Assembly (NCBI GenBank): GCA_016235445.1
Contig: JACRLB010000006.1
Location: 1 to 64,000 of the forward strand
Direction of reading: 5' to 3'
Length of the DNA: 64,000 bases
DNA from: Chloroflexota bacterium
Lineage (GTDB): Bacteria; Chloroflexota; Anaerolineae; Anaerolineales; Villigracilaceae
Position 1 is the stretch's first letter. Each line of letters starts with the position of its first letter. Positions 44,781-53,025 of the stretch are shown here, piece by piece. Both the position numbers and the translations under genes were made by a program. The notes beneath the pieces were generated by a model. It was not told the DNA's origin. It made no database searches and worked only from the letters and a program-made list of their open reading frames with translations.

Positions 44781-45290
44781 AGCCTTCAGCAGTTCGCGGT
44801 TGAAATCGGGAATATCCGCCACAACCCGCCCCCAAAGCTGGTTGCCTTCACGAAAGGCAGGTTCATCCGCCCAGGCCGCGCCCGCGTTGACGAGATCATC
44901 CTTGATGCCAAGTGAGCCAGTGGCGCGCTGGCCTTTTTTGATAATGCCCGCCGAGATGGCAATCGAGCCGCCGTGGCAGATGATGCCGATGATTTTATTG
45001 GCATCGTTCATTTCTTTCACGAGATTTTTAACAACGGCATACCTGCGCAATTTATCGGGCGCCCATCCGCCGGGCAGGATGAGCGCGAAGAGTTCGCTGG
45101 CTTTGAGTGATTCGATGATTGCATCGGGTGTGATGACCAGGCCGTTCTTTCCACGCATGGGTTTTAGGTCGAGACCTGCGCTGATGACTTTTGCGCCCTC
45201 CTCTTGCAAGCGCATGAGCGGGACGTAATATTCGAGGTCTTCCACGCCTTCAGCTATGAGGGTGGCGATGATTTTATTTTGTAATCGCAT
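44766..45290 (-). CDS. DJ-1/PfpI-family protein
   Basis: A 174-residue protein with TLIAEGVEDLEYYVPL and the nucleophilic elbow IICHGGSIAISAG, in which Cys is the reactive residue of this superfamily (deglycase, protease-like or chaperone activities). Start ATG 45290 follows GGAGCAG; the upstream open frame runs into the TGACTGTCACTT palindrome at 45310-45341. It is convergent with the phosphodiesterase, with a 15-bp overlap of the two 3' ends. Substrate unknown. Confidence 0.85.
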   Translation of the reverse strand: MRLQNKIIATLIAEGVEDLEYYVPLMRLQEEGAKVISAGLDLKPMRGKNGLVITPDAIIESLKASELFALILPGGWAPDKLRRYAVVKNLVKEMNDANKIIGIICHGGSIAISAGIIKKGQRATGSLGIKDDLVNAGAAWADEPAFREGNQLWGRVVADIPDFNRELLKALIEG

Positions 45291-45309
45291 GGTCTGCTCC
45301 TTTTGATAA

Positions 45310-45341
45310 GTGACAGTCATCTTGAAGGTGACTGTCACTTT
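45310..45341. repeat. AAGTGACAGTCA / TGACTGTCACTT inverted repeat
   Basis: A 12-bp inverted repeat with a 9-nt loop between the DJ-1 and YjbQ genes; a related half, GGCTGTCACTTT, lies at about 45800. Confidence 0.6.
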
Positions 45342-45344
45342 GCT

Positions 45345-45764
45345 TTATTCACCAATAATTTTTACCAACACTCTTTTCTTTCTTCTTCCATCGAATTCCC
45401 CATAAAAGATCTGTTCCCACGTGCCGAAATCCAATTCGCCGTTTGTGATCGCCACGACCACTTCGCGACCCATCACCTGGCGTTTCATGTGCGCGTCGGC
45501 GTTGTCTTCGCCTGTGTCGTTGTGGCGGTATTGACTGACGGGTTCATGCGGGGCGAGTCTCTCCAGCCATTTTTCATAGTCGTGATGCAGGCCGCTTTCG
45601 TCGTCGTTGATGAAGACGGAAGCGGTGATGTGCATGGCATTCGCCAGCAGGATTCCATCTTTGATGCCGCTTTCGCGCAGGCATTCCTCCACCTGTGAAG
45701 TGATATTCACGAACCCGCGCCGGGCAGGGATGTTGAACCAAAGTTCTTTGCGATAGGATTTCAT
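45345..45764 (-). CDS. YjbQ-family protein (UPF0047)
   Basis: A 139-residue protein with [32 protein letters not shown] and [26 protein letters not shown], the YjbQ signature with its conserved His residues. E. coli YjbQ has been reported to have thiamin-phosphate-synthase-like activity, but its native role is uncertain. No other thiamin genes are near. Confidence 0.88.
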   Translation of the reverse strand: MKSYRKELWFNIPARRGFVNITSQVEECLRESGIKDGILLANAMHITASVFINDDESGLHHDYEKWLERLAPHEPVSQYRHNDTGEDNADAHMKRQVMGREVVVAITNGELDFGTWEQIFYGEFDGRRKKRVLVKIIGE

Positions 45765-46111
45765 ACTGGCCTCTCATCAGGCATGATTGGGAATAAGGTG
45801 GCTGTCACTTTTTTTTTACTCGTTTCTTCGAGGAGAATGCGCTCCAGGTGGATGTGCCGTTAATTATTCATCTTACGCAGTAGGGGCGACCCTTTCTTGT
45901 AAGACGAGTACACAGTTAAGCTTTGTCGGGTCGCCCCTACGGAATATCGCATAAGATGAGCCGAAGGTAGTAACGAGCGGCGCTCTTTAAAAATAAACTC
46001 ACCCGCGAAAGATTATTTTCGGAGTGAGTCTGGCGACTGACTGCCTTGCGGTAAAGATAAGGTCTTCCGCTGTTCGAGCAGACATCTGATGCTTGGTTGT
46101 TAAGTTCAGGG
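45765..46111. repeat. 347-bp non-coding gap with nested palindromes
   Basis: Outer arms TCATCTTACGC (45869-45879) and GCATAAGATGA (45949-45959) enclose an inner pair AGTAGGGGCGACCC / GGGTCGCCCCTAC. Nearer 46005-46030, AACTCACCCGCGAAAG pairs with TTTCGGAGTGAGTC and may end the response-regulator mRNA. A short open frame in the gap has no coding character. Confidence 0.65.
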
Positions 46112-46477
46112 TTACTTGTTGAGCGCGCCTTGTATTCTGTGGGCAAAATCGTGGGGACGGACGGGCTTTGTAATGAAATCCACTGCGCCTGCGTTGAAGG
46201 AATCTCTCTTACTGCCGAGATCGTCCAATGCCGAGACCATGATGACGGGCACGTTCTTCAAGCTGGAATCTGCCTTGATCAGTTTGCAAAGTTCAATGCC
46301 GTTGACGCCTTCCATCATGATGTCCAGCAGAATGAGGTCTGGGTTGATGGTGCTGGCCTCTTTGATGGCATTCCTGCTGAGGTTTACAGAGGTGGGTTGA
46401 TGCCCGTTCATGGTGATCAGGCTTTCCAGTAAGGTGGTGGTCTGAATATCATCATCCACAATTAGTATTTTCGCCAT
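46112..46477 (-). CDS. Receiver-only response regulator 1
   Basis: A 121-residue single REC domain, with acidic pair DDD at residues 8-10, phospho-acceptor Asp in LILLDIMME, switch Ser in IMVSALDD and conserved Lys in ITKPVRP. No output domain exists, so it signals by protein-protein contact. It is one of three similar genes in 5 kb; the next lies 105 bp upstream. ATG 46477 follows GGAGA. Confidence 0.9.
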   Translation of the reverse strand: MAKILIVDDDIQTTTLLESLITMNGHQPTSVNLSRNAIKEASTINPDLILLDIMMEGVNGIELCKLIKADSSLKNVPVIMVSALDDLGSKRDSFNAGAVDFITKPVRPHDFAHRIQGALNK

Positions 46478-46581
46478 AAGCTTTCTCCAGATAAAGTGAG
46501 CTAAATTTTAATCCACTTTGAGTAGGATTCAAATCTGTAAAACAAGATGTGAAGAGCATAATTATAAGAGAGATCGCATCC

Positions 46582-46944
46582 TCATAAATTGGGAAGCAGG
46601 GCTTCGATTCTTGATATTAGTTCGTCGAGGTCGAAGGGTTTTGTGAGGTAATCGTCGGCGCCGAAGGTGGCGGCCTTGCTGTTGCTGTTATCCAGCGCGG
46701 TGATGATGAGGATTGGAGTGCGCGCAAAATCACGGTCGGCGCGCAGCATTTGGGTGAGTGTGAAGCCGTCCGGGGGGGGCATCATGATGTCCAAAATAAA
46801 AAGGTCGGGATGCAGGGATCGGGCGGTGTGAATTGCTTTCGAACTCTCGTTGATGGCGGTGACCTGGTATTTTCTGGAGGAGAGGAATCTCTCCAGCAGG
46901 GTGGTCACTTTTTCGTCATCATCAACAATCAGGATTTTTGCCAT
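46582..46944 (-). CDS. Receiver-only response regulator 2
   Basis: A 120-residue REC domain (KILIVDDDEKVTTLLERFL; acceptor Asp in LFILDIMMPPPDGF; ITALDNSNSK; LTKPFDLDEL). Same architecture as its neighbours at 46112-46477 and 50659-51030. All four key residues are intact. The codons for PPP/DG contain a run of eight G on the minus-complement strand (46770-46777), a possible slippage site. Confidence 0.9.
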   Translation of the reverse strand: MAKILIVDDDEKVTTLLERFLSSRKYQVTAINESSKAIHTARSLHPDLFILDIMMPPPDGFTLTQMLRADRDFARTPILIITALDNSNSKAATFGADDYLTKPFDLDELISRIEALLPNL

Positions 46945-47315
46945 AAAATGTTCCTACAAGGATATCGGATTGAGTTTGCATTTTTTATTTTAAAAATTAT
47001 TCTGCAAATTATCATCGGCTTCATGTAAATATATTATACCCTTTGTGCCAGTTGATTTTGAAGTGCAATGTAGATTAATATGAATTTGAGTTTCCGCGCG
47101 GACCTCGTTGTGGGGGAGCCTGTGTCGGTTGGGGAAGGAGGCGTTTTATTGTGGCCGTATCGAACGCCGCTTTTTTTCGTTTTAATATTCAGGCGGGTGT
47201 GCCTTAAGTCCCATTGAAATTTTTTCGATGGGGAATATACTATAAATGACCTTGTTTAATTCATGGAACAGACCGTGGACGCTGGATTTATTGTTGTTTG
47301 GAAAGGAGCATTCCC
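46945..47315. other. 371-bp non-coding gap between divergent regulators
   Basis: AT-rich DNA with no gene. The only pattern supported is a promoter for the PilZ gene: TTGAAA (47214-47219) with TATACT (47236-47241, 16-bp spacer) or TACTAT (47238-47243, 18-bp spacer). The leader would be about 70 nt. Confidence 0.5.
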
Positions 47316-47672
47316 TTGGAACCAGAGCGACGCAAGAATAAACGCAGGAAGTTTACGTATTACATGCGGGTGGTGGATGCAAACACGTTTCAGTTTATCG
47401 GGTATCTGACGGAGATCAGTGCAGTGGGGATTCAGGTGGATAGCGAGAAACCCCTTCCGTTGAATGTGAATTATAAACTGCGCCTGGACCTAACCGCGGA
47501 CATTGCGAACAAAACCTACATGGTTTTTAATGGCCGCACTAAATGGTGCCAGCCAGACAGGTTCGAGCCGAATTCCCATAACATCGGTTTTGAGGTGACT
47601 CTTCTTTCGTATGATGATACGGAGATATTTAAACGGATGATCGAAAAATACGCTTCGGATAGCGGCTGGTAA
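47316..47672 (+). CDS. PilZ-domain protein
   Basis: A 118-residue protein with EPERRKNKRRKFTYYMRVVD (the RxxxR-type start of PilZ) and, later, GYLTEISAVGIQV (D/NxSxxG-like) and NIGFEVTLLS. PilZ domains bind cyclic di-GMP; the second motif is imperfect, so ligand binding is uncertain. TTG at 47316 is used as start because AAGGAG lies 7 nt before it; the frame stays open to a TTG at 47298. It sits among receiver-only regulators. Confidence 0.8.
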   Translation: MEPERRKNKRRKFTYYMRVVDANTFQFIGYLTEISAVGIQVDSEKPLPLNVNYKLRLDLTADIANKTYMVFNGRTKWCQPDRFEPNSHNIGFEVTLLSYDDTEIFKRMIEKYASDSGW

Positions 47673-47699
47673 TTGATATTAGACCTCTTGCAAAAGTCT

Positions 47700-47785
47700 T
47701 TTTCGCCATTTCGCTCATTGTCAGCGTGGTGCGAATGCCGGGGTTTGGGATTCAGCCAGATGGGCGTGTGAGGCGTGGATTCATC
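47700..47785 (-). pseudogene. Likely remnant of a VWA-gene 3' region at the FtsX gene end
   Basis: In one minus frame the DNA encodes TPIWLNPKPRHSHHADN, close to TRTIWLNPEPEHLWHGDS of the VWA gene at 53026-54402, at about 47718-47770. The FtsX gene stop (47752) lies inside it in another frame, so the FtsX tail SKRAMNPRLTRPSG is probably made from this remnant. Confidence 0.45.
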
Positions 47786-49890
47786 GCGCGCTTCGATATT
47801 GCGCTGATCGAGTCGCGGCGCTCGGGCTGGAGGGCATCCACTGCCGAGCCGCGCACAGCGGAATGTGCGACGGGATAGGCGATCAGCCCCGCCATCAGCG
47901 GCGAGGCGATGAAGGCCCACCAGCCGTTTAGAAATGCCGGGGTCAATACCACCCAGGCCGCCGCGCGCAAATCAAGGTTGGGAAGAGTCCACGCGATGCC
48001 GCCCATGGTGAGCGCCGAGATTGCCGCCCAGCCGAATCCCATTAACGCGCCAACCAGCACGCCGAAGATACCCGTCAACACGGATTCGAGAATCAGCATG
48101 TTCATGATCTGGCCGCGTGTCGAACCGACTGCGCGCAGAAGGCCGATCTCTTTTTGTCGTTCGAGGATGCTGACCATGACTGTGTTCAACATGCCGAATG
48201 CCGCGCCCACAATTGCCAGAAACAACATGCCGTTGAAGATGACCATCAATTGGTCGCTGGTATCGGTAACGGCGCGCACTTCCTGTTCGGCATTGGCAGG
48301 GAAGGCCTTTCCGGGGAAGCGTTGTTCGAGTTTGAAAATTTCTGCTTCAAGGGCGGCGCGATCGGTATCTGCGCGGGGGTGGATGGTGATGGTGCTGGGC
48401 GTGCGGCCTTCGGGGACGAATAACTCCAGCGCGCCGGGGCTGATCCACGAAACGGGCGTGACGCCGTACACGCCAAGACCTGCGACAATGCAATCCACTT
48501 TTTTGCCGTTGATGCCCGTTACGCTGATCGTCTCACCGGCGCTGATATTAAATTTTGCGGCTATGGATGTGGAGGTGGTGATGGCACAGCCGGGTTGTGA
48601 GAGCAGGCGCACCATTTCATCGCGATTGCCTTCGATCAGGTTGAAAACCTCGGGGCGGTGAAAACGCTCCGCTTCTGTGGCGTTCATCAAAAACGAGGGG
48701 AAGCCCATGGTTGGCGCGCTGATTTCTGGAACGGAGACAAGGTAGAAAGCTCCCACTTCGGCGCGATCCCCGACGATTTCATAAATAGCGTCGATCACGG
48801 CAGGGTCGAGGGAGACCGCGTTGTTGCCAAATGAACTCAATTGCGCGACACCCGATGAACGGTCAAAGGCATAGATATACCAGCCCGCCTCCCGCAATGC
48901 ATTTTTTGAAGTTTCGCCAAGCAAGACATCATTTTGAAAACTTACCAGCCCCGCGGCGCCAACCAAAACGCTGATGCCAATCGCAAATGAAAGCGCGGTC
49001 AACGTTAACCGCGCGGGGTTGCGTTGAAGGTTGTCTGCGGCAAGCCGCCCGGAGATTCCGCCGAATTTCCACAAAAGCGGCTTGACCCAATCCGCGGCTT
49101 TTTGAAATAAGTATGGGGCAAGCAAAATAACGGCGAACAGCCAGATGATTCCCACCGCCTGCAAGAGAATCAGATCCAGGGGCGGGTGATAGCCGCTCCA
49201 CTCGCCGGGCGGCGCAATCAACAGCCATGCCCAGATAAGGATGCCAACGATAAACCCTGCCATTGTCTTTGGCGAGCGAAATTCCACTTTTGTTATATGC
49301 TTTGCATCGTCGGTTTCTTTCAAGGCTGTCATCGGCGAGACGGACGCTGCGCGGCGCGCGGGGACAAGCGATGCGAATAGCGTGATTCCCATTCCCAAAA
49401 AGATTGCCAGCAGAACATCCTGCAAACGAAGCGAACCGCGCCCTGCTTCAAACCCGAATTGGCCCATGGATGACAAAATTGCCTGTCCGAATGGCTGGCC
49501 AAGCAATAATCCAATGATTGTTCCAATTCCGCCGGTGGCGAGAGCCTCCAGCAGAATCAATCTCATCACCTGGTTGCGGGTCATGCCCAGCGCGCGCATC
49601 ATGCCGATCTGTTTCTGGCGCTGGGTCACGGTCATGGCGAAAGCGTTGAAAATGAGAAATCCCGCTGCAAGCAGGATCATTCCGCCCACGCCAGTGAACA
49701 GGATCGAGGTGAGGTTGACAATGAAATCAGCGGGACCTTCGCCGCCGCCCCATGTCGCTTTGATTCCCGATTCGAAGACTCCCGTTGCGGTGATGATTGC
49801 CACGCCAATGGAAACGGAAAGCGCTGTTAGGAGAGTACGCGCGCGTGATTGATCGAAGTTGCGCAGGACAAGTTCGTTTAATGATTTCAT
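47752..49890 (-). CDS. FtsX/MacB-type ABC transporter permease
   Basis: A 712-residue membrane protein with two FtsX modules. The first module has an unusually short extracytoplasmic loop (about 25 residues after TM1, ATWGGGEGPADF), whereas the second keeps the full 200-residue domain. Both have the QKQIGMMRALG / QKEIGLLRAVG coupling helix. It pairs with the ATPase gene just upstream (4-bp overlap). Such transporters export lipids, peptides or antibiotics, or transmit force to cell-wall enzymes. The C-terminal 20 residues look like read-through into a foreign gene remnant. Confidence 0.88.
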   Translation of the reverse strand: MKSLNELVLRNFDQSRARTLLTALSVSIGVAIITATGVFESGIKATWGGGEGPADFIVNLTSILFTGVGGMILLAAGFLIFNAFAMTVTQRQKQIGMMRALGMTRNQVMRLILLEALATGGIGTIIGLLLGQPFGQAILSSMGQFGFEAGRGSLRLQDVLLAIFLGMGITLFASLVPARRAASVSPMTALKETDDAKHITKVEFRSPKTMAGFIVGILIWAWLLIAPPGEWSGYHPPLDLILLQAVGIIWLFAVILLAPYLFQKAADWVKPLLWKFGGISGRLAADNLQRNPARLTLTALSFAIGISVLVGAAGLVSFQNDVLLGETSKNALREAGWYIYAFDRSSGVAQLSSFGNNAVSLDPAVIDAIYEIVGDRAEVGAFYLVSVPEISAPTMGFPSFLMNATEAERFHRPEVFNLIEGNRDEMVRLLSQPGCAITTSTSIAAKFNISAGETISVTGINGKKVDCIVAGLGVYGVTPVSWISPGALELFVPEGRTPSTITIHPRADTDRAALEAEIFKLEQRFPGKAFPANAEQEVRAVTDTSDQLMVIFNGMLFLAIVGAAFGMLNTVMVSILERQKEIGLLRAVGSTRGQIMNMLILESVLTGIFGVLVGALMGFGWAAISALTMGGIAWTLPNLDLRAAAWVVLTPAFLNGWWAFIASPLMAGLIAYPVAHSAVRGSAVDALQPERRDSISAISKRAMNPRLTRPSG

Positions 49891-50564
49891 GGGTTGTAGT
49901 CAACCCTTCCATCTTTTAATCGTATAACCCTATCCGCATATTGGGCGGCCTGGTTGTCGTGTGTGACCATGACGATGGTCTGTTCCTTTTCATTGCAGGC
50001 GCGGCGCAGAATTTTGAGAATCTCCCCGCCCGAAGCAGAGTCGAGATTCCCTGTAGGTTCATCAGCGAGGATGATTGTCGGGTCGGTGACCAGCGCGCGG
50101 GCGATGGCGACGCGCTGTTGCTGTCCGCCGGAGAGCTGGTGCGGACGGTGATTCTTGCGGTCAGCCAGGCCCACCAGCGTCAGCAATTCATCCACTTTGG
50201 CGGAGTAATCCTCGATGCGTTTACCGTCGATCAACAGCGGCAGGGCGATATTTTCCGCGGCGCTCAATGTGGGGAGCAGGTTGAAAAACTGGAAGATGAA
50301 TCCGATCTCGCGGCGGCGGATAATGGTCAGGTCGTTATCGTTGAGTTGAGCGAGATGCTTTCCCGCCAGCGTCACCTCGCCATCGGATGGTGAATCCAGC
50401 CCGCCGAGCAGGTGCAGGAGGGTGGATTTGCCCGACCCCGATGCGCCCATAATTGCGATGAACTCTCCTTTATTAACGACAAAATCCACACCCCGCAGGG
50501 CATGGACGGTGACTTCTCCCATCTGATATTCTTTATTAAGTTGAGTGGTGTGCAGGATGCTCAT
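49887..50564 (-). CDS. MacB/LolD-type ABC transporter ATPase
   Basis: A 225-residue ATPase with Walker [10 protein letters not shown], signature LSGGQQQR and Walker [16 protein letters not shown], typical of the LolD/MacB group. It energises the FtsX permease encoded directly downstream, with stop and start overlapping (ATGA). ATG 50564 follows AAAGGAG and is preferred to the upstream in-frame ATG at 50594. Confidence 0.92.
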   Translation of the reverse strand: MSILHTTQLNKEYQMGEVTVHALRGVDFVVNKGEFIAIMGASGSGKSTLLHLLGGLDSPSDGEVTLAGKHLAQLNDNDLTIIRRREIGFIFQFFNLLPTLSAAENIALPLLIDGKRIEDYSAKVDELLTLVGLADRKNHRPHQLSGGQQQRVAIARALVTDPTIILADEPTGNLDSASGGEILKILRRACNEKEQTIVMVTHDNQAAQYADRVIRLKDGRVDYNP

Positions 50565-50658
50565 GAAGACTCCTTTGCAGATATTATTGCACACACGCAG
50601 GGAAAAATCCAGCGGCTATGCAAAAAAATTTTAGAGTCTGGTTCAACAACCTGTACGT

Positions 50659-51030
50659 CTATTCGGTTGGTGTAATAAGGTCTTTTATTTTTATTACAAG
50701 CTCACGAGGAAGGTAGGGTTTTGTAATATAGCCGTTTGCTCCAGCGCCATAGGCGACAATTCGGCTATCGAGGTCTGCCAGGGCGGTGACAATGATGATG
50801 GGTGTGTAGGCAAACTCTTTATCTTCCCGAAGCAGTCTGCATAGCTTGAAGCCGTCTATCTCGGGCATCATTAGATCGAGCAGGAATAAATCTGGATGTA
50901 TCAAACCTGCTCTTTGCACGGCAATCGTGCTGTCATTTACCGAAGTTGGCTCATATCCTTCCAGCTTGAGCAGGCTTTCCAATATGGCTGTAGCTTCCAT
51001 GTCATCGTCTACGATCATGATTTTTGTCAT
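50659..51030 (-). CDS. Receiver-only response regulator 3
   Basis: A 123-residue REC domain, KIMIVDDDMEATAILESLL, acceptor Asp in LFLLDLMMPEIDGF, IVTALADLDSR and ITKPYLPREL. A third single-domain regulator in 5 kb, highly similar in design to those at 46112 and 46582, separated from them by the ABC exporter and PilZ genes. The start has only a weak ribosome-binding site. Confidence 0.9.
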   Translation of the reverse strand: MTKIMIVDDDMEATAILESLLKLEGYEPTSVNDSTIAVQRAGLIHPDLFLLDLMMPEIDGFKLCRLLREDKEFAYTPIIIVTALADLDSRIVAYGAGANGYITKPYLPRELVIKIKDLITPTE

Positions 51031-51122
51031 ATGCTTCTTCTTTGGGTAATGTATTTGTGGTTGACCATTATTATACCGTGCCGATTCGCGGATAGCGTGT
51101 TGCGCCAGCCAGATTTGAGATC

Positions 51123-51247
51123 ACCCCGCCAGCAGTTCGTCCACTGCTTGCGCCAACTCCCTCAAATTGCCGACCTTCAACACGTTACTATCACCACGCT
51201 ACAAATGCTTGGGTTCGGAATCCAGCCAGATCGTGCGCATGATCGAG
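51123..51247 (-). pseudogene. Remnant of the VWA gene 3' end (copy C)
   Basis: The minus strand encodes DELLAG followed by an in-frame stop, preceded by VLKVGNLRELAQAV and, further back, IWLDSEPKHL, matching the last 45 codons of the VWA gene at 53026-54402, with a small internal deletion. It stands in the 380-bp gap upstream of the lipoprotein gene, which is otherwise empty apart from a promoter-like TACAAT at 51375-51380. Confidence 0.8.
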
Positions 51248-51410
51248 TTGAGATTCCATCCCGGGAGTACTCGAAAAGACCGCCTGAATTTCGCCGAATA
51301 CAACCGATACGTCAATGTGAGATTGGCACAAATAATCCTACCGATGGGCTATTTAACCGACGTGCCTTACTACATACAATAAAATCATCTTTATTAATAG
51401 GAGGCACGAC

Positions 51411-51983
51411 ATGAAAGGAAAGTTGCAATTCGTTTTACTGGTACTTCTTGCAAGCCTGCTCCTCACCGCCTGTGGAGGTGCGGCGAAGCCCGTCAGCGGT
51501 TCGTTCGTGGGCAAAGTGGACGGCTCAGATGCGTTCATTTCAGTAGTCCTGCACACAGACGGCTCGGTGACCGCCTACGTCTGCGACAGCGTAGCCATCT
51601 CGGAATGGTTCAAGGGCAATGCGGATGATTCCTCCCTCGACCTGACCAACGCCAGCGGCGCGCGCCTCACTGCCGACCTCGCGGCTGGTTCCTTCAACGG
51701 GACATTCACTCCGAGCGGAGCGAATGGCAGTTCCCCGTTGACCTTCAGTGTGAACGCGGCGGATCAACCCGCGGGCTTGTATCGCGGTGAAGATACAGTT
51801 GACGGCGTGGACCTGGTGGCAGGCTGGATCGTCCTGCCTGATGGCGACCAGCGCGGCGCGGTGAGCGGTGGCGGCAAGACCGTCTCAGCCCCCGCGTTCA
51901 ACACCTCCACCCGAACAGGCAAAGGCACTACTTGGATTGACCCAGATCCCCTGCCATGGATTGACCCAGACATCCAGCCCTAA
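51411..51983 (+). CDS. Lipoprotein of unknown function
   Basis: A 190-residue protein with a lipoprotein signal (LLASLLLTACGG). The mature part is Ala/Gly/Asp-rich and probably beta-structured (GSFVGKVDGSDAFISVVLHTDGSVTAYVCDS), and it ends in a WIDPDPLPWIDPD repeat. AGGAGG precedes ATG 51411. It lies between two remnants of the VWA gene end (51123-51247 and 52190-52289), so it may be cargo of the same rearrangement. No function can be assigned. Confidence 0.7.
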   Translation: MKGKLQFVLLVLLASLLLTACGGAAKPVSGSFVGKVDGSDAFISVVLHTDGSVTAYVCDSVAISEWFKGNADDSSLDLTNASGARLTADLAAGSFNGTFTPSGANGSSPLTFSVNAADQPAGLYRGEDTVDGVDLVAGWIVLPDGDQRGAVSGGGKTVSAPAFNTSTRTGKGTTWIDPDPLPWIDPDIQP

Positions 51984-52010
51984 ATTCAACAGATAGACAT
52001 ATCCAAAAGA

Positions 52011-52045
52011 AAAAATGACGGTTGTTTGAAGCGACCGTCATTTTT
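52011..52045 (+). terminator. Terminator of the lipoprotein gene
   Basis: 12-bp stem AAAAATGACGGT (52011-52022) / ACCGTCATTTTT (52034-52045) and T-rich end. Confidence 0.85.
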
Positions 52046-52189
52046 GTTTTCATTCAATCTTATTCACTCGCCAGTAATTTAGCCACTAACACCTGACAGG
52101 TTTTAGTGTGGCGCGAGTCGAACGGACTTCTCTGAATGGCGTTGTACTTGGTCAATCGGGATTCGCTGAAAACCTGTCAGGTCTGGGAT

Positions 52190-52289
52190 CAGCCCGCCAA
52201 CAGTTCGTCCACCGCCTGCGCCAGTTCCCGCAAATTGCTGACCTTCAATACATTGCTGCACAGCGGCATGTCGCTGTCGCCGTGCCGCA
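52190..52289 (-). pseudogene. Remnant of the VWA gene 3' end (copy B)
   Basis: 100 bp encoding RHGDSDMPLCSNVLKVSNLRELAQAVDELLAG-like residues in one minus frame with its own TGA stop; same as the last 35 codons of the intact VWA gene, with a 12-bp deletion. It begins right after the HEPN stop codon (about 52290), a clean junction. Confidence 0.85.
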
Positions 52290-52291
52290 AG

Positions 52292-52684
52292 TTAAAACCG
52301 TTTTTCCAACTCTTCCTTGACGGCAACGAATACAGCCTCCGCCAATTGAAGGGTTTCGCGCGCTTCGTATTCGACCACATCAGGCGCGTGCCCGGGATAG
52401 CGGGATTCAACTGCCCAGACGGATAGATCATATAATTCGGGAAATTTTGCTTTGACTTCCCAGCCTTCTGGAATTAATTCGCGGATTCGGTCAAGATCAT
52501 GGGTGTGAGGAAAGGAAATTTCGAGATAGACCAAAATCGCTTTTAGGGCTTTTTCTCCCGCTTGCTGTGCCATGAAACAGATTTGACGCGGGAAAAACTC
52601 CCCGCTTTCCAGCAGGGTATGAGCAGCATCCAGATCAGATTTTGCGTAAACCATCCATCGCTTGGCTTCATTTTTTGCTTTCAT
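52292..52684 (-). CDS. HEPN-domain protein (HEPN-MNT toxin-antitoxin)
   Basis: A 130-residue helical protein with MVYAKSDLDAAHTLLESGEF and CFMAQQAGEKALKAILVYL followed by HTHDLDRI, typical of HEPN proteins that partner minimal nucleotidyltransferases. In known pairs HEPN is the RNase toxin and the nucleotidyltransferase modifies it. It overlaps the nucleotidyltransferase gene by 17 bp. Its stop codon abuts the VWA-end remnant. Confidence 0.85.
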   Translation of the reverse strand: MKAKNEAKRWMVYAKSDLDAAHTLLESGEFFPRQICFMAQQAGEKALKAILVYLEISFPHTHDLDRIRELIPEGWEVKAKFPELYDLSVWAVESRYPGHAPDVVEYEARETLQLAEAVFVAVKEELEKRF

Positions 52685-53003
52685 AGATTATTTTTCCCTC
52701 CTCCAGCGCTGGCCGTAGGATATCGCCCACCGTTTTTCCATATTTTTCAATTTCCTCGGGAGTGGTAACAAGAATATCTTTACTGATTGGCAAATTACTC
52801 AACGAATTACCTATTGCAATAGCGGCTTTTCTCTTATGCTCCACTTTCGATAAAACCACAAGCAAGTCAAGATCGCTGTCTTTTGACGCTTCTCCGCGCG
52901 CCCATGAACCAAAGAGGATGATTCGTACAGGGTTGAACTTGCGTGTGATCCTGTCTATTACTTCGTTCAAGTAAGGGGGCTGAACAGCCAGCAAAGTATT
53001 CAT
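52668..53003 (-). CDS. Minimal nucleotidyltransferase (MNT) antitoxin
   Basis: A 111-residue nucleotidyltransferase with the motif ILFGSWARGEASKDSDLDLLVVL (GS...DxD), intact for metal binding. MNT proteins can transfer AMP to HEPN toxins. It is upstream of HEPN in the same operon and 23 bp after the VWA stop. TAAAAT lies 6 nt before ATG 53003 with no ribosome-binding site; a leaderless start is possible. Confidence 0.87.
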   Translation of the reverse strand: MNTLLAVQPPYLNEVIDRITRKFNPVRIILFGSWARGEASKDSDLDLLVVLSKVEHKRKAAIAIGNSLSNLPISKDILVTTPEEIEKYGKTVGDILRPALEEGKIIYESKK

Positions 53004-53025
53004 AAATCAATTTTACATCAAAACC

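Noticed and set aside
45937-46146. A 69-codon minus-strand open frame in the gap after YjbQ
   Set aside because: Made of palindromic repeat DNA, overlaps the response regulator gene and has no coding pattern.
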